NCBI GenBank assembly: GCA_902789555.1
Contig: CADAOF010000001.1
Span: 311,851-375,850 of the forward strand
From: an uncultured Lachnospiraceae bacterium
Lineage (GTDB): Bacteria; Bacillota; Clostridia; Lachnospirales; Lachnospiraceae
DNA: 64,000 bases
Reading direction: 5' to 3'
In this document: positions 9,501 to 17,976 of the stretch, one piece after another
Layout of the letters: each line of letters opens with the position of its first letter
Position numbering within the stretch: the first letter of the stretch is position 1
The notes under the pieces: generated by a model
Databases searched by the model: none
What the model saw: the letters and a program-made list of their open reading frames with translations, nothing else
What the model was told of the DNA's origin: nothing
Program-made: the position numbers and the translations under genes

Positions 9501-10424
9501 GACACCCTTCAGGCGGACGAACTTATCCTTCGCAACGTAGCGGTCGATCTCCTCCTTCTCCTCGGGCTTCAGGAAAAGCTTGACCTTGATGGAGTCGGTC
9601 TTGTCCGTGATCACGAAGATGTACAGCAGGTTCCCGGTCTTCAGTTCACGGGGCTCCAGGCTGACGATCTGCCCCTGGATCACGACGTCGCCCATCTCTT
9701 CGGTGATCTCCGACAGTGCGATCGGTTCTTCATCAAAGCGGAAGCCGAAACCTTCGCCGGGCTCGAAATGCCGCTTGACGGTATATTTCTTCGTGTTCTT
9801 CTTATCCTTCTGCGCGGTCTCCGCCTTCTGCCGCTCTTCGGTTTCCTCCTGTGCGTCGCGGTAGCGCTGCGCAATGGCACTGATCTCCGCAGCCATCTCC
9901 GCTTCGCTGTCCGAATGCTGCAGTCTGGTCCGGGTGTTCTTTACCCGAACCGAAAGCGAAAATCCCAGACGCTCCTGAAAAAGGCCTTCCAGGTACTTTG
10001 CCAGTTCCGCCGTCTTGGCGCCCAGGACCATGCTGTCCGGGACGGTCAGCATCGCGATCCCTTCTTCGGGAAAACTCAGTTCGGCATGGCGGAACAGATT
10101 GTACTCCATCAGACTGAACGTTTTCAGTTCGAGCAGGATGCTGTCGCGGTAGGCCTGATATGCCTCCTCCGCACTCATCCCTCCCAGCCGGAAGGTCTCG
10201 CTGACCCGCACCAGAACGTCGTTTTTCGGGAAATAAGCCTGCTTGATCGCTGCCTCCAGGGCATAGATGTCCCGTTTGCGGATCAGAAAAGGCGCCTCAA
10301 TATACACTTTAAGGCGGCTCCTGTCCCGCGGCATGGTCATCCGGTCCACAAGGATCTCATCCATGCGGTCCATGATCTCACTGCAGGTGCTTATATTCGG
10401 TACGGCTTCCCGTAAAGTCTTCAT
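6576..10424 (-). CDS. polC: DNA polymerase III alpha subunit, PolC type, lacking the exonuclease domain
   Basis: The 1,282-residue product is the replicative polymerase of low-GC-type Gram-positives. The order seen is an N-terminal domain, an OB fold (about 215-330), a PHP domain starting at HAHTQMSE (348), a cysteine zinc site (CPVCRH and CPKCGAK), the catalytic palm (PDIDLNFSGEY) and fingers (LDILGHDDPT). The DnaQ-like 3'-5' exonuclease normally inserted in the PHP domain is missing: EGYLVDD (412-418) continues almost at once into ANHVILLAKN (432). No DEDD exonuclease motif is present. Typical PolC has about 1,430-1,470 residues, so the deficit matches one domain. It lies 12 bp after ispG. 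Confidence 0.97.
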   Translation of the reverse strand: MKTLREAVPNISTCSEIMDRMDEILVDRMTMPRDRSRLKVYIEAPFLIRKRDIYALEAAIKQAYFPKNDVLVRVSETFRLGGMSAEEAYQAYRDSILLELKTFSLMEYNLFRHAELSFPEEGIAMLTVPDSMVLGAKTAELAKYLEGLFQERLGFSLSVRVKNTRTRLQHSDSEAEMAAEISAIAQRYRDAQEETEERQKAETAQKDKKNTKKYTVKRHFEPGEGFGFRFDEEPIALSEITEEMGDVVIQGQIVSLEPRELKTGNLLYIFVITDKTDSIKVKLFLKPEEKEEIDRYVAKDKFVRLKGVAAMDRFDREIAISAVSGIMKEEGTVHERSDRAPEKRVELHAHTQMSEMDAVTHTDELVKRAAAWGHEAVAITDHGVVQSFPDAMHAAEACAKKGKPIKIIYGCEGYLVDDTTGRTVDELKQSFANHVILLAKNDTGRINLYRLVSESHLKFFHKRPRIPKSLLQECREGLIIGSACEAGELYRALVNEASDEEIARLVNFYDYLEVQPIMNNAFMLRGARNGKCYTEEDLRNFVRRIVALGEQYGKPVCATCDVHFLDPEDEVYRRIIQAGQHYADADQQPPLYFRTTEEMLREFEFLGPAKAQEIVVTNPRMIAEMCENISPVRPDKCPPVIEGSEEELEKMCYGKAHEWYGDKLPKIVEERLSKELRSIIGNGYAVMYIIAQRLVKKSNDDGYMVGSRGSVGSSFVATMSGITEVNPLSPHYRCPVCRHSIWDNAETRAHAGGAGVDMADMNCPKCGAKMIKDGYDIPFETFLGFKGDKEPDIDLNFSGEYQSKAHEYTEVLFGKGCTFKAGTISGIAEKTAYGFALQYFEERGMTKRRCEIERLAAGCVGTRRTTGQHPGGIVVMPRGENIYSFTPIQHPANDVNSKIVTTHFDYHSIDHNLLKLDILGHDDPTMIRRLEDLIGIRATDIPLDDPKVISLFKSPEALGIKPDDIGGCPLGTLGVPEFGTDFAMQIVLDAKPTCFADLVRIAGIAHGTNVWLGNVQDLILSGTATLGEAICTRDDIMLYLISKGMDASLSFKIMESVRKGKVAKGGEGNWPAWKENMEEHGVPDWYIGSCEKIMYMFPKAHAAAYVMMAWRVAWCKIHHPLEYYTAYFSIRADGFDYEKMCTGHDHFKQVIADLRRRADLLSDVEKLTLRDMRIVEEMFARGFDFVPIDLYSAKADRFRIVDGKIMPSFQSIAGMGEKAAKSLEEAAAEGKFLSREDLVQRAKISQTMAETMAELGILGDLPMSNQMSLLDFVTEPAGFTED

Positions 10425-10436
10425 TCCTTGCTCCGT

Positions 10437-11504
10437 TTACCGTTCGTTTTTCCAGTTTCTGACTTCTTCTTCCAGAGCTGCCAGGAGTTCGCTCTCCGGC
10501 AGTTTTCTGACGATCTCGCCCCGCCGGAACAGCAGGCCTTCACCGTTTCCGCCCGCGATGCCGGCGTCGGCTTCCCGGGCTTCGCCGGGTCCGTTGACCG
10601 CGCAGCCCATGACCGCAAGCTTCATGTTCTTCTCCGGATAGCGCTCAGCCATTCGTTCGACCCGGTCTGCGAGACCGATCAAATCGATCGAGGTACGGCC
10701 GCAGGTCGGGCAGGATACGATCTCGATGCCGCCTTTCCGGAGTCCCATGCCGCGGAGGAGTTCCTTCGCGACGCGCACTTCTTCCGCGGGATCGCCGGTC
10801 AGGCTCACGCGGATCGTATCACCGATGCCGCGGGCAAGCAGCGCGCCGATCCCTGCGCAGGACCGCACCGTTCCCCGGAAGACCGTCCCGGCCTCCGTGA
10901 TCCCCACGTGCAGCGGGAAGTCCGTCTGCGCCGAGGCGAGTTCATAGGCTTCGATGCACAGCGGCACGTTCGAGGATTTGATGCTGATGACGAGGTTTTC
11001 ATAGCCGAGATCCGTGATCTTGGCCACTTCGCGCAGCGCACTCTCGCAGAGTCCTTCGGCAGTGATCCCGCCGTACTTTTCCAGCAGGTCTCTGTCCAGC
11101 GAACCGCCGTTCACGCCGACGCGGATCGGGATGTTCCGCTCCTTCGCGCAGGAAACGACCGCGCGCAGTTTCTCATCGCCGCCCAGATTGCCCGGATTGA
11201 TGCGGATCTTGTCCGCGCCGTGCTCCATCGCGGCGATCGCCATTCGGTAATCGAAATGAATGTCCGCGACCAGCGGGATATGGATCTTCTGCCTGATCTT
11301 TCCAATTGCTTCTGCCGCTTCGAAAGTCGGCACCGTCGAGCGGATGATCTCGCAGCCTGCTTCTTCGAGCCGGAGGATCTGGCGGACCGTCGCTTCGGCA
11401 TCTTCCGTTCTGGTATTGGTCATGGACTGGATCGCAACAGGATTTCCGCCGCCGACGGCGACGTTCCCGATCCGGACAGTCCTTGTTTTTCTTCTTTCGA
11501 TCAT
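10437..11504 (-). CDS. ispG: 4-hydroxy-3-methylbut-2-enyl diphosphate synthase
   Basis: The 355-residue product is the iron-sulfur enzyme of the MEP isoprenoid pathway that converts MEcPP to HMBPP. The cluster ligands are visible as SCPTCGR (Cys265, Cys268) and MGCAVNGPGE (Cys301, with Glu308). The N-terminal TIM barrel begins with RIGNVAVGGGNPVAIQSMTN. It sits between rseP and polC, the usual clostridial order. The pathway's second enzyme, Dxr, is not encoded beside it. Confidence 0.97.
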   Translation of the reverse strand: MIERRKTRTVRIGNVAVGGGNPVAIQSMTNTRTEDAEATVRQILRLEEAGCEIIRSTVPTFEAAEAIGKIRQKIHIPLVADIHFDYRMAIAAMEHGADKIRINPGNLGGDEKLRAVVSCAKERNIPIRVGVNGGSLDRDLLEKYGGITAEGLCESALREVAKITDLGYENLVISIKSSNVPLCIEAYELASAQTDFPLHVGITEAGTVFRGTVRSCAGIGALLARGIGDTIRVSLTGDPAEEVRVAKELLRGMGLRKGGIEIVSCPTCGRTSIDLIGLADRVERMAERYPEKNMKLAVMGCAVNGPGEAREADAGIAGGNGEGLLFRRGEIVRKLPESELLAALEEEVRNWKNER

Positions 11505-11550
11505 ACGCCCTCCGCGGAAAGAAATTTAAATAAATATGCAGAGCAGAACA

Positions 11551-12840
11551 TTATTTTCCGAACAGCCGCAGCACGTCGTTGAAAAGCACGAAGACCATCA
11601 GGATCATCAGCAGCACGAAGCCGATGAGATGCACCAGGCCTTCGAATTTCTGCGGCACGCGCTTCCGGGTGACCATTTCGATCAGGATGAACAGCAGCCG
11701 TCCGCCGTCGAGTGCCGGGATCGGCAGCAGGTTCATGAGGCCGAGGTTCGCGTTCAGAAGGATCATCAGCATGAGGACGTTCAGGGCGGCAGCGCCTGCA
11801 CCGCCGTTCTCCACGCCGGTCTCCACGGCCTGGCCGATCGTATCCACGATGCCGACGGGACCGGACAGATCTTTCATGCCCACCTGGCCGCTGATCAGCA
11901 TCCTGAGGCTCATCAGCGTATAGCGGATCCAGTAGACGACTTCCTTTGCACTGTAGCGGACAAGGCCGAAGAAGCCGAGATGCGCTGCGTCGTCATAGTA
12001 GTATTCGGCGGAGAAGCCGAGGTCTTCCGTTTCATAGTGCGAAGGCAGGAAGCGGAAGGAAAGCTCCTCGCCGCCCCGCTTCACGACCAGTTCGATCAGG
12101 CTTCCGTCCAGCGGATGCGCCGTAAAGTATTCGCTCAGCTGCTTGCCGGTCGAGATCTTCGTCCCGTCAATGCTGACCAGGATGTCGCCCGCCTTAAGCC
12201 CGGCGCTTTCCGCTGCGGACTGCGCCGAGATCTGGCTCAGCGTACAGCCCGACTCATCGGCCATGTAGGAAATGCCCATGCGCCAGCCTTCGCGGTGCGT
12301 ATTTACGGTCTTCGTCAGAAGCTCGCCGCCGCGTTCCACCACGATCTCTGCGCTGCCGTCCAGCGGATGGCTGAACAGGTACAGCGGGATCTCTCGGCCG
12401 AGCGTGATCTTCTTTCCGTTGATCGAACGGACGATGTCGCCTCGCTGAATGCCGGCAGAGGCAGCTTCCCCGACGGAATAGACGACCGGCTTGTTCACGC
12501 CGCCGAAGCCGATGAAGAACAGGGAGCAGATGAAGGCCAGCAGGAAGTTGAACACGGGGCCTGCGACGATCACGAGGAAGCGCTGCCAGGCCTTCTTGTT
12601 GCCGAAAGCATTGGGCGCCGGATCGTCTTCGTCTTCGCCGACCATCGAGCAGGAGCCGCCGAAAGGCAGCGCCTTGATCGCGTATTTCGTCTCTCCCTTC
12701 CCCCAGGATACGAGGATCGGGCCCATGCCGAGCGCAAACTCGGTCACGCCGACACCGCAGGCCTTGGCCAGCAGAAAATGACCCAGTTCATGGAACAGGA
12801 TCAGGACACTGAATATCAGGATCGCAATGATGATCTTCAA
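11551..12840 (-). CDS. rseP: Site-2 zinc metalloprotease RseP/RasP
   Basis: The 429-residue product is an intramembrane M50 protease that cuts anti-sigma factors and other membrane substrates. The zinc motif HELGH is at residues 17-21 in the first membrane segment. Two tandem PDZ-like domains fill the middle (about 120-290). The C-terminal LLPIPALDGGRL supplies the second zinc-binding motif, and several hydrophobic helices follow it. Upstream is cdsA with a 24-bp gap; dxr, often present between them, is absent. Confidence 0.95.
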   Translation of the reverse strand: MKIIIAILIFSVLILFHELGHFLLAKACGVGVTEFALGMGPILVSWGKGETKYAIKALPFGGSCSMVGEDEDDPAPNAFGNKKAWQRFLVIVAGPVFNFLLAFICSLFFIGFGGVNKPVVYSVGEAASAGIQRGDIVRSINGKKITLGREIPLYLFSHPLDGSAEIVVERGGELLTKTVNTHREGWRMGISYMADESGCTLSQISAQSAAESAGLKAGDILVSIDGTKISTGKQLSEYFTAHPLDGSLIELVVKRGGEELSFRFLPSHYETEDLGFSAEYYYDDAAHLGFFGLVRYSAKEVVYWIRYTLMSLRMLISGQVGMKDLSGPVGIVDTIGQAVETGVENGGAGAAALNVLMLMILLNANLGLMNLLPIPALDGGRLLFILIEMVTRKRVPQKFEGLVHLIGFVLLMILMVFVLFNDVLRLFGK

Positions 12841-12864
12841 GTTGAATTCCTCCGGATCCCGCTC

Positions 12865-13701
12865 TTATTTCATGAGCAGCAGGATCAGATAGTAAACGGC
12901 CGGTGCCGTAACGATCACGCTGTCGAAACGGTCCAGGATGCCGCCGTGGCCCGGGATGAGGTTCCCGTAATCCTTCACGCCCCTGTCCCGCTTGATCGCA
13001 GAGGCGATGAGGTCGCCGATCTGCGCAAGGATGCTGCCGAAGGCGAACAGGATCATCACGGCGATGACCGGGTGGGCAAAGAGCCCCAGGGCGTTCCGGA
13101 ACACGAAGCCGTACAGGGCTCCGATGCCCGCGGAGAACAGGACGGCACCGACGGCACCTTCGACCGTCTTCTTCGGGCTCAGTTCGGGCGTCAGCTTATG
13201 CTTTCCGAAGAGCATGCCCATGCAGTAGGCACCGACGTCGGAGCACCAGGCTGCAAGAAGGGTCAGCGCCGTATAGACGATGCTTTCCGTCAGCAGGTCC
13301 GTCCGGTAGACATAAGACAGGAGGACCGGGACGTAAAGCACGGCAAAAGCGGTCTCAGCCGCCTGGGAAGCCGTATATTTCGGCCAGGTAAAGACGTAAG
13401 TGCCGAGGATCAGCATGAGCGACAGGAAAAGGGCAAGCATCAGCCCCTTGTCCCAGCCGAGCCAGACGGCTTCCAGAAAGAGCGCAGCGCCCATGAAGCC
13501 GGCTGCCTCAAGCGCCGTTTTTCTGAGTCCGAGCGCCCTGAACAGTTCGAACAGGCCGATCATCGAGACCGCCGCGACCGCCAGGAACAGAACGAGCCCT
13601 CCGCAGAAAAGTGCACCGCCCGCCAGGACCGTTACGATCACGCTGCTCCGCAGCCGGATCAGAAAGCCTTTTTTCTTCTCATTATCCATTGTCGGCCTCA
13701 T
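12865..13701 (-). CDS. cdsA: Phosphatidate cytidylyltransferase
   Basis: The 278-residue integral membrane enzyme makes CDP-diacylglycerol from phosphatidic acid and CTP. Several hydrophobic helices precede the family signature near the C-terminus, SAIKRDRGVKDYGNLIPGHG followed by GILDRFDS. It overlaps the end of uppS by 20 bp, which suggests translational coupling. Confidence 0.95.
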   Translation of the reverse strand: MRPTMDNEKKKGFLIRLRSSVIVTVLAGGALFCGGLVLFLAVAAVSMIGLFELFRALGLRKTALEAAGFMGAALFLEAVWLGWDKGLMLALFLSLMLILGTYVFTWPKYTASQAAETAFAVLYVPVLLSYVYRTDLLTESIVYTALTLLAAWCSDVGAYCMGMLFGKHKLTPELSPKKTVEGAVGAVLFSAGIGALYGFVFRNALGLFAHPVIAVMILFAFGSILAQIGDLIASAIKRDRGVKDYGNLIPGHGGILDRFDSVIVTAPAVYYLILLLMK

Positions 13702-14413
13702 TTCTGCCGCCGTAGCGGCGGTCGCGGCCGTTGTATACCTCGATGGCCTTCACCAGGTCGGCCTTTTTGAAATCCGGCCAGAGAAGTTCCGGGAAATACA
13801 TCTCGGCGTAGGCATTCTGCCACAGCATGAAATTGGAAAGGCGCTGCTCTCCGCTCGTGCGGATGAGCAGGTCCGGATCGGGATATTCCAGGACCGCCGT
13901 ATCCAGATTCCGGGAGATCATCTCTTCGGTGATCTCTTCCGGTTCGAGTTCGCCGGCCTTCACCTTTTCCGCCAGTTTCACGGCGGCGCGCCTGATCTCG
14001 TCGCGGCTCCCGTAGTTTAAGCCGAGCACGAAAGTCATGCGGGTAAAATGCTTCGTATCCCGTTTCAGTTCGTCGATGCCGCGGATCAGGTCCTCGTCGA
14101 AGAGGCTCATGTCGCCGATCGTTTCGACTTTGATGTCGCCCTCGAAGCAGCGTTTCCTGAGGCGCGGGATGTAGTAGCGGAACAGCTGCATCAGGGCGCT
14201 CACTTCGTCCTGCGTACGTTTCCAGTTTTCCGTGGAAAATGCATAGATGCTCAGGACCTTGATGCCCAGGCGGGCGGCGTCCTCGACGATCTGTTCCAGC
14301 GCCTCGCACCCGGCCTTGTGGCCGAGTTTCCGCGGCAGTCCGCGCCGCTTTGCCCAGCGGCCGTTCCCGTCCAGGATGATGGCAACGTGCTTCGGTATCT
14401 TCATTTCGCTCAT
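13682..14413 (-). CDS. uppS: Isoprenyl transferase (undecaprenyl diphosphate synthase)
   Basis: The 243-residue cis-prenyltransferase makes the undecaprenyl carrier for wall synthesis. The catalytic Asp lies in ILDGNGRWAKRRGLP near the N-terminus; IRTSGEQRLSNFMLWQ and AYAEMYFPE form the C-terminal substrate site. It lies between frr and cdsA in the usual order and overlaps cdsA by 20 bp. Confidence 0.96.
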   Translation of the reverse strand: MSEMKIPKHVAIILDGNGRWAKRRGLPRKLGHKAGCEALEQIVEDAARLGIKVLSIYAFSTENWKRTQDEVSALMQLFRYYIPRLRKRCFEGDIKVETIGDMSLFDEDLIRGIDELKRDTKHFTRMTFVLGLNYGSRDEIRRAAVKLAEKVKAGELEPEEITEEMISRNLDTAVLEYPDPDLLIRTSGEQRLSNFMLWQNAYAEMYFPELLWPDFKKADLVKAIEVYNGRDRRYGGRNEADNG

Positions 14414-14518
14414 GGCTGATCTTTCTCTTAACTTTCCGTGAGATTTTCGTGAAGTTCCTGCCTAACTGAACAGAAGGCAAGCCATCGCCTGCCTTCTGCG
14501 TCCGGTGCCGTAAGCAGC

Positions 14519-15073
14519 TTACACCGTCATGATCTCTTTGGTTTTGGCTTCGACGGCCTTGTCCACCTTGCCGATGTACTTATCGGTCAGCTTCTGGGCT
14601 TCGTCTTCGTCCTTCTTCTGGTCATCCTCGGTGATCTCGCCGGCCTTCTGCGCCTTCTTGATGGTATCCACGCAGTCGCGGCGGATGTTGCGGATCGCGA
14701 CCTTGGCAGCTTCGCCCTTTTTCTTCACATCCTTGGACAGATCCTTGCGGCGTTCCTCGGTCAGTTCCGGGAAGACCAGGCGGATGACGGTACCGTCATT
14801 GTTCGGATTGATGCCGACGTCGGAGGCCTGGATGGCCTTCTCGATCGCCTTGATCAGGCTCCTGTCCCAGGGCTGGATGACCAGCATGCGGGCTTCGGGA
14901 ACGGAGATGTTGGCGACTTGCTGCAGCGGGGTCGGGCTTCCGTAATAGTCAACGGTGATCTTGTTTAATACATTGGGATTGGCGCGGCCGGCGCGGATCG
15001 TGGAATAATCCTCCGCCAGGCTGCTCAGCGTCTTTTCCATTTTTTCTTCTGCGATCTCCAAAGGTTCGTACAT
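14519..15073 (-). CDS. frr: Ribosome recycling factor
   Basis: The 184-residue tRNA-mimic splits post-termination ribosomes together with EF-G. The signature [21 protein letters not shown] is visible near residues 25-45, followed by [14 protein letters not shown] and the long helical hairpin. AGGGAGG lies before the ATG. It lies 24 bp downstream of pyrH, in the same operon. Confidence 0.97.
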   Translation of the reverse strand: MYEPLEIAEEKMEKTLSSLAEDYSTIRAGRANPNVLNKITVDYYGSPTPLQQVANISVPEARMLVIQPWDRSLIKAIEKAIQASDVGINPNNDGTVIRLVFPELTEERRKDLSKDVKKKGEAAKVAIRNIRRDCVDTIKKAQKAGEITEDDQKKDEDEAQKLTDKYIGKVDKAVEAKTKEIMTV

Positions 15074-15097
15074 TTCATTCCCTCCTTGTTATCCGTG

Positions 15098-15802
15098 TCA
15101 GACCGTGATGCGGGTGCCGTTCGACAGGCCCTGCATCGCGCGGTAAATGCTGTCTTCTTCCCCGAGGTCGAAGATCTGCATGGGAACGGGGTAGTCGCGG
15201 CACATGGCCGCAGCCGTCCCGTCAATGACCTTCAGTCCCTTTTCCACGATCTCATCGATCGAAATAACGTCATACTTCTTCGCCTGCGGATTGGTTGCCG
15301 GGTCGCTGTCATAGACACCGTCTATCGATTTCGCCAGCAGGATCTCACTGCACTCCAGTTCAAGCGCGCGCAGCACGCAGATCGTATCCGTGGAGAAATA
15401 CGGATGACCGAGCCCGCCCGCAAAGAACAGGACCTTGCCGGCCTTCAGGTCGGCATCGGCTTCGTCCTTGCTGTACAGCTTCGTCATGGAGCCGCACACG
15501 AAGGGGGTGTAAATCTCGGTCTGCATCCCGCAGTCGCGGAAGATCTCCGAGACGTAGAGGCAGTTCATGACCGTGGCAAGCATACCGATGGCATCGGCCT
15601 TGGTCCGGTCGATCGCCTTGCTCGAACGGCCGCGCCAGAAATTGCCGCCGCCGATGACGATGCCGAGTTCGACGCCCTCGTCGGCCGCGCGTTTCACCTG
15701 CGCAGCGACCGTTCTTACGGTTTCTTCGTCAAAACCGGTCTTCTTTTCTCCTGCGAGCGCTTCTCCGCTCAGTTTCAGTAATACGCGGCGATGGTCAGTC
15801 AT
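15098..15802 (-). CDS. pyrH: UMP kinase
   Basis: The 234-residue bacterial uridylate kinase of the amino-acid-kinase fold phosphorylates UMP to UDP. Motifs include LLKLSGEALAG at the N-terminus, IGGGNFWRG, and GTGHPYFSTDT-like sequence, here GLGHPYFSTDT. It is the first gene of the long operon running to the thioesterase, with a clear promoter upstream. rpsB and tsf, its frequent upstream neighbours, are not present. Confidence 0.97.
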   Translation of the reverse strand: MTDHRRVLLKLSGEALAGEKKTGFDEETVRTVAAQVKRAADEGVELGIVIGGGNFWRGRSSKAIDRTKADAIGMLATVMNCLYVSEIFRDCGMQTEIYTPFVCGSMTKLYSKDEADADLKAGKVLFFAGGLGHPYFSTDTICVLRALELECSEILLAKSIDGVYDSDPATNPQAKKYDVISIDEIVEKGLKVIDGTAAAMCRDYPVPMQIFDLGEEDSIYRAMQGLSNGTRITV

Positions 15803-15840
15803 TGTCAGCTCCTTTGCTGTCCGGATGAATTCCGCGGGAT

Positions 15841-15870
15841 ATTATACCACAGAACGTTTCCCTTGTACAA
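15841..15870 (-). promoter_or_regulatory. Promoter of the pyrH-polC operon
   Basis: On the minus strand, TTGTAC (15865-15870), an 18-bp spacer and TATAAT (15841-15846) lie about 40 bp before the pyrH start. Confidence 0.75.
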
Positions 15871-15884
15871 GCGTTTCTTGCCGC

Positions 15885-16457
15885 TTAATGCGTCAGCAGG
15901 ATCTCGATCCCGATCCCGACAAGAATGATCCCGCCGAGAACGGAAGCGCTGCCGGCCAGTTTCGTCCCCAGTTTCCTGCCCAGCACGACGCCGGCAAGGC
16001 AGATCGCGAAGGTCACGGCGCCGATGATGAGTGAGGAGGCTGCCGCCCTTGCCGGAGAAAGATCTGCGATCGTAAAACCGACGGACAGTGCGTCGATCGA
16101 GGTCGCGATACCCTGGAGCATCAGCCCGCCGAAGCCGACCGCGCTCTTTTCCGTTTCTCCTTCGCCGCGGATCCCTTCAAGGATCATTTTCCCGCCGATG
16201 AGAAGCAGCAGGCCGAAGGCGACCCAGGGGATATACGGGTCAACTACCCGGAAGACGTGCATCAGCATGCTGACCAGAAACCATCCGATAAGCGGCATGA
16301 CAGTCTGGAAGGCAGCAAAAGTCCCGGCTATGGCGCACATCCTGCCCCGCTTCATGCCGGATTCATGCAGCCCGTTGGCCAGCGACACCGAAAAAGCGTC
16401 CATCGCAAGCCCTGCACCGAGCAGCATGCTGTTCAGTATCCACAGTGATCCATCCAT
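15885..16457 (-). CDS. mntP: Manganese efflux pump MntP family protein
   Basis: The product is a six-helix membrane protein of the MntP (DUF204) family that exports Mn(II). Two repeated halves each carry a conserved Asp motif, MDAFSVSLANGL and SIDALSVGFTI. I start at the ATG at 16457 (MDGSLWILNSM) because AAGGA lies eight bases upstream. An ATG at 16463 is too close to that site, and the longer frame to 16565 lacks one. The product is 190 residues, normal for the family. It is divergent from the amidohydrolase. I see no yybP-ykoY manganese riboswitch upstream. Confidence 0.88.
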   Translation of the reverse strand: MDGSLWILNSMLLGAGLAMDAFSVSLANGLHESGMKRGRMCAIAGTFAAFQTVMPLIGWFLVSMLMHVFRVVDPYIPWVAFGLLLLIGGKMILEGIRGEGETEKSAVGFGGLMLQGIATSIDALSVGFTIADLSPARAAASSLIIGAVTFAICLAGVVLGRKLGTKLAGSASVLGGIILVGIGIEILLTH

Positions 16458-16558
16458 TGCCATCGTCCTTACATAAAAACACAGGCCGGCGGAGCCGCCC
16501 TGCATCAGCCTTATCACGCTCCCTGGAGCAAAATCAAGTCTGACACACTTTTCCTCTC

Positions 16559-16587
16559 TTGTCAAGTTTGTTTTCAGCCGTTACAAT
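16559..16587 (+). promoter_or_regulatory. Promoter of the amidohydrolase gene
   Basis: TTGTCA (16559-16564), a 17-bp spacer and TACAAT (16582-16587) lie 29 bp before the start codon. Confidence 0.75.
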
Positions 16588-16616
16588 AAAGGCATCAAAG
16601 ACAGAGGTCATCGCTT

Positions 16617-17906
16617 ATGTCATTTCTTCTTTCCAATGCACTGATCCTCCGGGGCCGGGAATTTTCACCGGTCCGCGGCTTCCTCGGCGTACGGGGAAGC
16701 GTGATCGACCATATCGGAACGGAACGCCCCACAGCCCCCTATGACAGCGAAAAAGACATGCACGGGGCCATTCTCATCCCCGGACTCGTGAACGCGCACG
16801 GCCACGCTGCCATGACCCTCCTTCGCGGCGTCGGCAGCGGTCTGCCGCTCGGGAAGTGGCTCGAAGACGCCGTCTTCCCTGTTGAGGACAGGCTCACGCC
16901 GGATATCGTCCGGGCCGGCAACGCGCTTGCCCTCCTGGAAATGATCGCCTGCGGAACGACCTCCTTTACCGACATGTACAACGATCCCGATGTGATGGTC
17001 GAACAGTGCCTGGACTGCGGGATGAAGGTCAATATCGGGCGGCCTTTCCTCTGCTTCGACCCGGAGGAGAAACTTGCGGACAGCTTCCGCGCGCAGGAAG
17101 CCTTCGCCCTCTTTGAGAAATACCATATGGCCGGGGACGGCCGCATCCGCATCGAGTTCCCGATCCACGCCGAATACACGAATAAGTCGGAGCCGGTCCG
17201 TGCCTTCAGCGCCGAAGTGAAAAAGCGCGGCGGACGCATCCACCTGCACCTGTCCGAAACGAAGGCCGAAGTGGAATCATGCAGGGCCAAGTACGGCCAG
17301 ACGCCGCCGCTGTTCTTTGCTTCCCGCGGGACCTTTGCGAATCCGACCTATGCCGCGCACTGCGTGCACCTTTCCGATTCCGATCTGCAGCTCATGAAGC
17401 AGTATCGCGTGACCCCCGTGCACTGCCCTTCGAGCAACATGAAGCTAGCAAGCGGCATCGCGCCGGTCAGCCGTTTTATCGCAGAAGGCCTTGCCCCTGC
17501 ACTCGGGACCGACGGCTGCGCCAGCAACAACAACCTCAACATGTTTGAGGAAATGCATCTGGCGGCCCTGCTCGCCAAGGCCGGGACAGGCGATGCGACG
17601 GTCCTTTCCGCCCGCGAAGTCCTCGCCATGGCGACCGTAAACGGCGCCCGCGCCCAGGGCAGGGAAGATACCGGCATTCTCGAGGAAGGCATGAAAGCCG
17701 ACATTGCCGCGGTCTCCGTCTCCGCGCCGCACATGTACCCGGCTTTTGATCCCGCCGACCTGATCGTCTACTCCGCCCAGGCTTCCGATGTCTGCCTGAC
17801 GGTCTGCGACGGCCGCATCCTGTATGAAAACGGCAGCTGGCTGACACTGGACCGGGAGGCCGTTCTCGCCGAGGCAAAAGAGGCCGTTTCGCGCCTGTAC
17901 TCCTGA
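16617..17906 (+). CDS. Amidohydrolase, MTA/SAH deaminase-like
   Basis: The 429-residue metal-dependent hydrolase resembles 5'-methylthioadenosine/S-adenosylhomocysteine deaminases (MtaD/SsnA group). Metal-ligand motifs are visible: GLVNAHGHAAM (the usual HxH), LHLSET, AAHCVHLS and ALGTDGCASNNNLNMFEE. The substrate is inferred from the family; related enzymes deaminate other purine or pyrimidine compounds. It is monocistronic, with its own promoter and a strong terminator. Confidence 0.85.
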   Translation: MSFLLSNALILRGREFSPVRGFLGVRGSVIDHIGTERPTAPYDSEKDMHGAILIPGLVNAHGHAAMTLLRGVGSGLPLGKWLEDAVFPVEDRLTPDIVRAGNALALLEMIACGTTSFTDMYNDPDVMVEQCLDCGMKVNIGRPFLCFDPEEKLADSFRAQEAFALFEKYHMAGDGRIRIEFPIHAEYTNKSEPVRAFSAEVKKRGGRIHLHLSETKAEVESCRAKYGQTPPLFFASRGTFANPTYAAHCVHLSDSDLQLMKQYRVTPVHCPSSNMKLASGIAPVSRFIAEGLAPALGTDGCASNNNLNMFEEMHLAALLAKAGTGDATVLSAREVLAMATVNGARAQGREDTGILEEGMKADIAAVSVSAPHMYPAFDPADLIVYSAQASDVCLTVCDGRILYENGSWLTLDREAVLAEAKEAVSRLYS

Positions 17907-17917
17907 CAGCGGACAGC

Positions 17918-17955
17918 AAAAAGCCGGAAGAGTTCATTCTCTTCCGGCTTTTTTT
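17918..17955. terminator. Bidirectional terminator between the amidohydrolase and GH3 genes
   Basis: A 15-bp perfect stem (AAAAAGCCGGAAGAG with its complement), a 6-nt loop and flanking A and T runs serve both convergent genes. Confidence 0.9.
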
Positions 17956-17976
17956 CATACGGTTCTGCCGCTGTTC

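Noticed and set aside
11536..13770. 744-codon plus-strand frame opposite rseP and cdsA
   Set aside because: It is low-complexity, His/Asp/Gln-rich antisense of real genes, and its start has no ribosome site.
16458..16616. Manganese riboswitch (yybP-ykoY) upstream of mntP
   Set aside because: The short leader shows no paired domains or conserved loop sequence of that class, only promoter elements for the divergent gene.
17536..17958. Arg-rich minus-strand frames within the amidohydrolase gene
   Set aside because: They are typical antisense shadows of a GC-rich gene, without ribosome sites.
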